Below, piece by piece: positions 56,190 to 64,000 of a stretch of DNA of 64,000 bases. The stretch is from the NCBI GenBank assembly GCA_023213395.1, contig CM041465.1, forward strand, positions 97,285,741 to 97,349,740, written 5' to 3'. Below the pieces are notes generated by a model. That model was not told where the DNA came from and did no database searches. It was given only the letters and a program-made list of their open reading frames with translations. The translations under genes and the position numbers were made by a program. Within the stretch, counting starts at the first letter, position 1; each line of letters starts with the position of its first letter. Source of the stretch: Cycas panzhihuaensis (lineage: Eukaryota > Cycadophyta).

Positions 56190-58590
56190 TAACTAATCTT
56201 GGACAAAATCAAGCCAAATGATCAAATATTATGGTGGCTAGTGACATCCATACATTGTAATGTAGGTTTGGGACCTACAAATGGTGCATAAACTCCTTTA
56301 AGGCAACTCTTCCTTGATTTGGAGTTGCAGGCAGATGAGGGATCTCCTTGGTTTCCCGAGTAACCTTGAAAAGGGGCACTCTCATCCTTAGATGGCCAAA
56401 GAAGGGAGGAAAAAAGAGAGCGAGGGAATGGCTCCTCATGTAGAAGGAGTATGAAAGGAATGACTTTTAATAGGAAAAGGGAAAAGACACTCACATGTAG
56501 GTTGTCAAGAGACTAGCTAGTTCCATGGGTTAGATGTTGACCCAAAGGCCAAGCTAAGGAATTTAAGCAAGAGAGGAGAGGAAAGTAAGCAAATGGCCTT
56601 GAGAGTGGGTGCCCTCAAGGTGCCAAACCTAGGAGGATCTTAGGAATGGCAAAATAGTGAAAGAGACTATTCTTATGTTTGTGTTTATTCAGTGCAAGGT
56701 AAAGAGATGCAACGTGGAGGTATGGTGTATATAGCAATATTAGATCCTTATACTAAAATAAATTACTTTTTAAAGCAATAAACTAGTATAAAGCTCTCTC
56801 TCTCATTTACCTATACATATAACCTCGCTCTCTTTGTCTTTTGAATGCAAGAAAAGGAGATCATAAAAGATTACTATATGGCACAAATCACATTCAAAGG
56901 ATGAAAGGTTACTAGATGACAATGAAACAAGATGGGAGAGATATAGGCATGCAAATGCATAGGTTTCTACTACATGTGCTTTATAAAGAAACAAGCAAAC
57001 AAGTGAAGTATGAGAGACCTATGCTAATTCCTTTTCTTTTCCTTTTTCACCAAATGATGTTCAATTGAGGGGAAGAGAGTAAGAAAGGAAAGCTAGAAAA
57101 AGAGAGATATACCTAGAGTACAGTGGCCAAAGTAACACCAACCTTGCTATGCTTATGATCCTAGTTCTTCTCCAATCATGGATGGTATAATAAAAAGAGT
57201 GCCGGTGAAGAAGGGGGCTTCCTTACCTTCCCTCAAAATCAAAAGAAAAAGAAATTTAGCATAAAGAAATGTAAAGACAACTACACATCTAATTTACAAC
57301 TTTGAAAGCAAAAGAAGGAAACCATTGGAAGGAGGGGAATATACTTAGGATAGAGTTCTCTTTTCTCTCTAAACACAATAAGGAAACCTGTAACCAAATG
57401 AGGTTTGCCCTTTCAGAAGGGGTTCTAAGCATACGTGGGGTGGATATATAATATGGAAAGTGGCGTGATACAACTATCTTAGCTAAAAGAAAAATTGTTT
57501 GCCACCAATATCACTCTTTATATTTTGTATGTTATTTAGCACATAATGGGAAAGAAGGGGGAAAGAGAGAGAAGGAGGGTGGCTAGCCTCAGAATAGCTA
57601 ACCCTCCAAAGCAGAGGTGCTCCATACTACCCCCAAGTACTAATATGAGAGAAAAGACAAGTGCAACACACTTTTGAAATGCAAGCAAAGAAATGCCAAA
57701 CAATATTACAAATATCGTCAAAGTTGCAAAATCTACAACATGCAACTTTTGTAAGTTCTACAAGGCTCAACCCAAGTGGAAAAAGGAGGTATGGAGTGGG
57801 GGTTAAAACCCCACTCATGTAGGATCTACTAGGCTATTAGTAAATGCAGCAATGGGCTATGGTACTTCCAGCAATGATCTTCCTTCGGATGACCCTTTAG
57901 GAACTGAAAGGAGGTACAGAGAAGGAAGAGGTGAGGAGAGGAAAGGACTACCCTTGAGGAGAAGGCTTGCTAGGTATAGAACCCCACCTTTACTCCTTTC
58001 ACTCTATGTAAATGCCTCTTCCTTCCTACCTCCTTGAAGAAACCAGAAAGGAGTAGGAAGGAGCAAAGAAATAGACAAGAAGAGGAGGGTTTGCCTCCCG
58101 TTCATAGTATAAAGGAAGATGAAAATTGCTACAAGAGTATTGACAAATAATATTTATATTACTTAAAGAAATTGAAGTAAAGTACTGACTTAGAGATACC
58201 TATTATGGGTAAACCTATGGTAGATCCACCTATGGAATTGGGTAGAGCAGTAAACCCTATGGGGTTTGAAGGTGAAAACCCCAATAGAGCAGTAAGTTAA
58301 AAGAAACCTGGAGTGAGGAAGGTAATTGGTACTTGATAAAGTGCTCAGAGCATGATCTTCCCTTGGCTAGCTATGTTGTAGGCCTACAACTACATGTCTA
58401 GAGCCACAAGAGGCTGGTAGCTAGCTGAGAAGTTGATATAGAAAATTTTATCCTATTACATGGCATTTTTGGAGAAGTGGTAGAAAAAATGAGTGAGAGA
58501 GAGGGCAAATAAGGGTACTTTTAGGTTTTTAAACCAAACCCTAGCTCAATTGAGCGATTAGGGTTCAGCTTGGGCCAAGAATAAGTCATT
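56190..58590. repeat. LTR-like direct repeat, left copy (about 2.4 kb)
   Basis: The only full-length version, since it passes the array end. It aligns in the same orientation with 61622-64000: shared landmarks are the CATGCATTGG/GTAGGTTTGGGACC start, the CCTTGAGGAGAAGGCTTGCT block and a frame with GLPLRRRLARYRTPPLLLSL at 57950. No clear TG...CA ends or standard PBS were found, so calling it an LTR is provisional. Confidence 0.5.
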
Positions 58591-59752
58591 TCTACATGGA
58601 AATTTTATAATAAGTATGAAATTTACTATGGTAAATTAAAAAAATAATTGTAGATAGTTGCCCCGTAGTAAACTTAGTAGTACCACAAAGTTTACGGTGA
58701 TACCATAAAGTTTAACATGGTATGGAAGAAACATAAGAAAAATAAAGGGAGGGGGGCCTGGGAGCTCCAAAAAGAGAGAAAACTTAAGCTGAAAGAAATA
58801 TGGTACTCTGCCTAAGTGGCAGGAAGGAGTTATGGGGCTTAGGGAGGCCACAATAGATAAGTAATGATGGTGAAAGGTTCCCCAAAAATACAACAAATAG
58901 ATGCAGGATGACAACTAAGCCTAGGCAGGGTGCCAAGGGTCAGGATGCAGTGATGGGTGATGTGATTAAGCTATGGGAGCCAAATAGTACTTGGGAGTAT
59001 TATGGAGACAAGGAGGAGGGTTGTGGAATGCCATGGAATATGTATCCCTAGATTGTCATAGGCTGGAAAAGTATTGTAATGTAATATAGACAAACAGTAA
59101 ATGCATAGTGGTTGTGCAATGAGTCAATCATCATGCAACATAGATGGAGTGCTTCAATCAACCTTTTTGGAGCTAATAAGAGTAGGGATAGAATCATACC
59201 TATACTTACCTGAGTCAACTTGCCTATGTCTATTCCCAATAGGCAGGAAATACTACCCCCTTCGCAGTAAAGACTCACTGCTTAAAAGGGTAATGTAATG
59301 GTGAATACTGGCAATAAAATGTTAGCAATACATATATATAATAAATATAACAATGGTATGAACCAAGAGTGACAACGAGTGTCATGGCTAGATTCATGGA
59401 TATGGAGATGAGGGAGAGATGATATAGGAGTTGCCTATGCATCATCCTAAAGTTGATGGGTAGAGAAAACGGATGGGGGGATGCCCCTATCATGTGAGTG
59501 TAAAATAAATAGTGGTGATAATCATGAACATGATCAAACAAACGTTATGAATGAGATGTTATATATATAGGAGAGCTAGAATAATAAGGACTCTGTACCA
59601 AGAGCAATATGAATAGTAGGGTGAAGAGAACAAACCTGATGGTCACCATAGTTTAACCTCATTAGTGGCCAACTTTCAGAGGGTGAACAAATCGTAAGGT
59701 GGGAGAATGGGATGATCCAAAACTTGGGTGACTAGGTGACCAAATAGGTTCC

Positions 59753-60705
59753 TCAAGGGGGATCATCGAGGAGAGGGAGGCAATGATTGAAGATAAGATA
59801 GATAAGTCTATCTACCTCAATGTTATGGTCCTAAGGGATATGTCAGATATCAACAGAAGAGAAATAAGATAAAAGGGATCTAGCAGTTGAGGCGAGGGCT
59901 CTTAGGCATGGGCAATGCACCTAGTAGACCTAGGTGAGATAAGACACCATGACCTAAGAGTTGCAAAGGAGGATAATGGGTCCATGGTGGAAGTAGAGTG
60001 CATCAGTGGGAGCTTCAATAGTAGTTATATACTCAGCTTCATTATTGGTGGCTTCAGGGAGGAAGACCCTAGAATGTATGTAATCGTATCCTAAGGGGTC
60101 ACAGAGGATCAACGTGGTGGCGAAAGGGCCTAGGTTGCCATGACTTCCATCATTAGTGAAGATGAGCAATGACATAGTATGGAAATGAGGATCTTAGTGA
60201 GGTAGATGAAAAAGAGGAGTGATAGCGGGGTCAACGGGCAAAGAAGAGCATGAGAGGTAGTGCTAGGGATATGAGGTACTCAAAAGTCTATAAATAGGAA
60301 TCATGGATGATAGGTGAGCCCTAGAAAGAGGTTACCTAGGGAGGAGGGGACTGACCTGATAGATGAGAAGGAAACAATGGCAAAAATGGCCCCTTCAGGG
60401 TCCCAAAGGCTGCTAAAAAGGGCCTCAATGAGGTCCAAGATAAGGGAGGCATTTGCTTTAGGAACTCAAAGGCTCAAATGGGCAGCAAAAATGGCCTCGA
60501 GGTGGTAAAACGAGCTAGAAAAGTATAAACATGGGCATGTTTTGGGATGGTGTGAAAATCAAGATAGAAGGGATCTACTAGAGACTAAAGTGGTTGCTAT
60601 AAATGTGGTAAGGAGGCAAAAAATGGAAGCCATAGAGGTGAAATGGGGGACAGACCCAAAAGGCAAAAGTAGTATGGAAAAATAGGCAGTTGTAGGGGCT
60701 ATCAT
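59753..60705 (-). pseudogene. aRNH gene of the inverted module
   Basis: From an ATG at 60705 behind a TATA box. The core frame (60175-59954) reads LLIFTNDGSHGNLGPFAT, CDPLGYDYIHSRV, and ATNNEAEYITTIEA, the most canonical T-N-N-E-A-E-Y in the window. At the site of the TAG shared by the array units this copy has Cys (LLCNS), so the stop arose on the array lineage; the following Asp is Asn. The distance from ATG to the core is one base short of the array spacing, implying a frameshift. Confidence 0.75.
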
Positions 60706-60742
60706 GATAGAAGGAAAGGAAAAAGTTCTCGTTGGGGTCCTT

Positions 60743-60754
60743 GCATATATAAAA
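60743..60754 (-). promoter_or_regulatory. TATA box of inverted aRNH gene
   Basis: On the - strand TTTTATATATGC, about 40 bp before the ATG, the same geometry as in the array. Confidence 0.55.
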
Positions 60755-61439
60755 GAAACTCAGTGAAAATAAAATTCATTTTCATGAGCTCACGATCAAT
60801 CTCGAGCCCTTTCCCTTACGTAGCAAATCGCTGCCCAACTTTGAAGGCATGCAGAGGGAGATCAAACTGTTGGATCAGGGTGAGGAGATAACTAATGAGA
60901 CCAAGATGATGAGATGGTAGTAGCTAGGCCAGATCGAGTGAGTAGATCACCCCCTACCTATTCCATTTCATCCATTTAATTTAATACACATTTTATATTT
61001 TTGAAAGTGTTTTTTAGCTTCTTAAGGGTAAACTGGGACCCTCTGGAACTCGATTTGGGCCCAGAGAGTAGGAGGACTAGGGCATTAGGTAGCCCTAGTC
61101 CTAATGGGCCTGACTGTGGTCCACTTAGGCAAAATATTTTTGGTTTTTAGGCACTTCTCCCTTTTCTGTGGGGGGTATGGATGGACTCATGGAAAAAATC
61201 ATGGTGCTACAGAGTTTGTTGCGAGGTCGCTGAGGCTATACTAAAATCTTAGTAGAGATCATATCAAACTTTGTGGTACCACAGAGTTTGACACATGGTA
61301 GAGACCAACAAATAGGAAAAAAGAAGAAAAGAGGCCTGAAAAGGTTCCAAACTTAGCCTAGAGAAGGGGAGAGGCAACCTAAAGGCAGGTAGCCAGAGTG
61401 TGGAGTGTTCTGACTAGTTTTTGAGTGCTTTTGTAGATG

Positions 61440-61621
61440 GTTATCATGGTAGACAACTATGAAAACATAGGGATTACAATGATGAATTTTATTGAGATGA
61501 TGACATGGGGAGATAGATGGACACTGGGGCAATATGGACTGCTAAAGATTATTAGGACACCATAATATACATTAGATCAATGCCTCCTAGTAGACATAGT
61601 CTCCCATTAGGACCACAGGCA
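61440..61621 (+). pseudogene. PMD gene start, truncated
   Basis: The + strand reads MVIMVDNYENIGITMMNF, GDRWTLGQYGLLKIIR, LVDIVSH and then a stop where array copies have Trp. It ends at the start of the right LTR-like repeat, just before the FHLP block, so the PMD core is missing. Confidence 0.6.
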
Positions 61622-64000
61622 TGGTAACTACACTTAGATAAGATCAATCTAAATAATAAAAAGGTTCCAAGGCTAAGGATCTTATGGGGTAAGTGAAAGA
61701 ATCACCTATAAAGGGTTTCCATGCATCAAAATGTAGGTTTGGGACCCGCAAATGGTATGCAAACTTCCTTTGATGAGTGGGCAAGAGATATTCTCAGTTT
61801 CCTAAGTAACCTCAAAGAGAAGGGCCCCCCTTCTCCTTAGGTGGATGAAGGAGGGAGGAAAGATGAGTGCGAGGATGGCTTCCATATAAGAAAGGTGGTA
61901 TGATGGAAGTGTTTTGGTAAAAGAAGGAGAAAATAATAACACACACATGTAAGGAGTTAGTGGGGTGGCTAGGCCCACAGGTCAAGCATCGACCTAAAGA
62001 CCACACTAAGGTAGTCTAACTAAAAATGAGTGAAAAAAGATCCAATAAAAAGAGGAGCCTTGAAAGGGGGATGCCCTTAGGGCAGTATACCTAAGAGAGT
62101 TTTAGGGGTATAAGTTGATAATGAAAATGTTTTAATAGTTTATGAGTGGGCTACTATACAAAGTGATGTAATACAGATGTTGTGTATGCGACAATGTACC
62201 TTTGTGTGTAAGAGAGTTCTTTCTAAACAAAAGAAGAAAATAGCATGAAATCTCCATTCGTTTACTCACATATACATATCCTTGCTCTCATTATCTTTTA
62301 AACATGAAAGGAAGAGGGACAACAAGGTCGCTATATATAATACGAGACATAGGCAAGAGATGTAAGTCTAATAAGCAATGCAACAAGCAGATGTGTGAAA
62401 GAGTACAATCCTTATCACATGCACTTTATCAAATAGATAGGCAAGCTATCTAAGAACAAGTGACATACACTAATTCCTTTCCTTTAAGTGACATATAGGT
62501 AGAAGAAAGAAAGCGAGGGAAAGAGGATTAAGGGAAGCGAGAAACATACACAAAACTAGGCAACCGAAAGAAGTGCTATCTTCATCATGCTTACTTTTCT
62601 TGTGCTACCTCTAACCACAAACAACATGATGGGATGGTGTCAGTGAAGAAGGGTGGGGGCTTCCTTACCTTCTCCCAAGTCAAAAGGAAATGGAAAGAGA
62701 AAGAAAGTATTGCAAGATGAAAGTAATTACCATTTTTATATTACAAACTTTAAGACTCAAAAGAAACAATGATTAGAAACATAGAAACGTACCTAGGTCA
62801 GAATTTGCCCCTTCCTCTCCACGTGCAACAAGAAAGAAACCTACAGTCAAGAAACTTTTTCCCTTTCCTAAGGGGAAGTAAGTACACATGAGACATATAT
62901 ACAATATATGGAATAATATAATGCAATTTTTTCTTAACAAAAAGAAATATTTCCAATACAAGATCACTCTTAGTTCCTTTTTATGCTAACTTGCAAACAA
63001 TATAGAAAAAGGGGGCTAAGAGGAGAAAGAGGACAGCTAGCCTTAGAATGTCTAACCCTATGGATCTGTAGTACTCCACACTATCCACATACCAAGGTGA
63101 TGAAAAGAGGTGGATGTGACAAAGACCTTGGGATGAAAGTAATAGGTTATGGGAGAGATTGTGTTTGTTGTCAATGTTGTAAATGTCACAAAGTGTAACT
63201 TTTACAAACTCAACTAATCCTAACACCCAGAAATAAGTTGGGTATAGTATGGGGCTAAAATCCTACTTATGTAGGGTTTGCAAGGCTGAGAGTAAGCAAA
63301 ACAATAGGCTATGTACACTATTACTAGTGACAACCTCCTTTCCAATAGCTCCTTGGTAATCCAAGGGAAGCACAGAGAAGGAAGAGATAGGGAGAGAAGG
63401 GGACTGCCCTTGAGGAGAAGGCTTATTGGGTATAGAACCCCACCTTTACTCCTTTCACTCTTTGTTAAAGCCTATTCCTTACTGCCTCCTTAGAGAGACT
63501 AGGGAAGAGTTAGAAGGAAACATGAAGCAAGTGAGGAAGGGAGGGTTTGCCTCCCATTTACAATAGGAAAATTGGAGAGAAAAGTATTGTAAAGGCACAA
63601 CAAATAACTTTTGCAATGCTTTAAAGAAAGAAAGAGCAAAATAAAAGTTTAGAAGTACCTACTATGGGTAGATCAGGGGTATATTTACCTGAGGAATGAG
63701 AGAAAGAGGCCAACCCTATGGGGTTTGTAGGTGAAAGCCTAAAGGAGCATCAAACTAGGAGAACCCTATAGTGAGATGAAAGATTTGCATTTGATGAATT
63801 ACTTGGGTCATGTCCTTCCCTTGGCTAGCCATGTTACAAGCCTGATAATATGGATCTAGAGTTATAGAGGGCTGTAGGTTGGCTAAGAAGTTGATATAGT
63901 AGACTTGTCTTGTTTCAAGGCATTTCTAGAGAGAATGGTATGTAAAACTTGAGTGAGAGAGCCAAGAAGAGGTGTAATGGTGTTATTTTTAGGTTTTTAA
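61622..64000. repeat. LTR-like direct repeat, right copy (cut by window end)
   Basis: Begins near TGGTAACTACACTTAG and aligns with 56190-58540 throughout, ending at the window edge at the TTTTTAGGTTTTTAA that matches 58525. The frame with GLPLRRRLIGYRTPPLLLSL (63311-63493) is kept. Other short frames on both strands have no recognised domain. Confidence 0.55.

Larger units (their letters stand above)
49880..57862 (+). repeat. Tandem array unit 4 (7,983 bp)
   Basis: The last unit. It lacks 37 bp near 56246, between two copies of GAC, relative to the other units. At its end the sequence does not jump to integrase but runs on through the LTR-like repeat (GGCTATGG then TACTTCC), so 57862 marks the original right end of the duplicated block. 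Confidence 0.93.
58590..61621. repeat. Diverged PMD/aRNH module in inverted orientation
   Basis: The segment is a reverse-complement relative of about 22250-25200: going rightwards it shows the stretch behind aRNH (58640-59750), the aRNH gene on the - strand, the TATA region, the CATGGTGCTAC/CAGAGTTTG words, and the start of the PMD gene on the + strand. It is much more diverged from the array units than they are from each other. It lies between two direct LTR-like repeats. Confidence 0.8.

Overview
This is a plant nuclear repeat region. Essentially all recognisable coding sequence is decayed Ty3/gypsy LTR retrotransposon. I see no host gene, rRNA or tRNA. A plant source is supported by primer-binding sites matching initiator-Met tRNA (TGGTATCAGAGC), chromovirus-type and Ogre/Tat-type polymerase domains, and several antisense open frames with a plant mobile domain (PMD)-like motif. 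The species cannot be told from this window.

Left part (1-14,650). Element A is a Tat/Ogre-like element on the + strand, entering the window inside its protease. A complete chromovirus-like element on the - strand, B1 (371-7434), sits inside the protease codons. It has two LTRs, PBS, PPT and a perfect 5-bp target duplication (GTAAC). Element A resumes at 7435 with a gag-like stretch, RT, RNase H and integrase, then a 67-68 bp tandem repeat, an extra sense ORF and a possible 3' LTR. From 14,651 to 16,600 there is non-coding DNA with two or three further tandem repeats.

Middle and right (16,600-57,862). Element C is another Tat-like element on the + strand with RT, RNase H and integrase. From the middle of its integrase (18,978) begins a tandem array of four units of about 8.0 kb, starting at 18,978, 26,994, 41,862 and 49,880 and ending at 57,862. 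Each unit carries the 3' part of the integrase, an antisense PMD/coiled-coil reading frame, a divergently oriented second RNase H (aRNH) gene behind a conserved TATA box, and the first 1.7 kb of an LTR-like sequence. All junctions are the same four-base ATGG microhomology joint, so one duplication founded the array. Unit 2 is interrupted by a younger chromovirus-like element, B2 (30,936-37,786, - strand). Its 5' LTR is inverted, so both outer ends are U5 ends, yet it is flanked by a perfect CCACC duplication.

Right end (57,863-64,000). The LTR-like repeat runs on to about 58,590. Then comes a diverged copy of the PMD/aRNH module in inverted orientation (58,590-61,621), and then a second direct copy of the LTR-like repeat, cut by the window end.

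How the parts relate: the genes do not form a working pathway. They record nested insertion, decay (mostly C-to-T type changes making TAG stops) and segmental amplification. The most unusual items are the repeated divergent PMD/aRNH pair, the non-LTR tandem array that amplified already broken sequence, and the inverted-LTR insertion.
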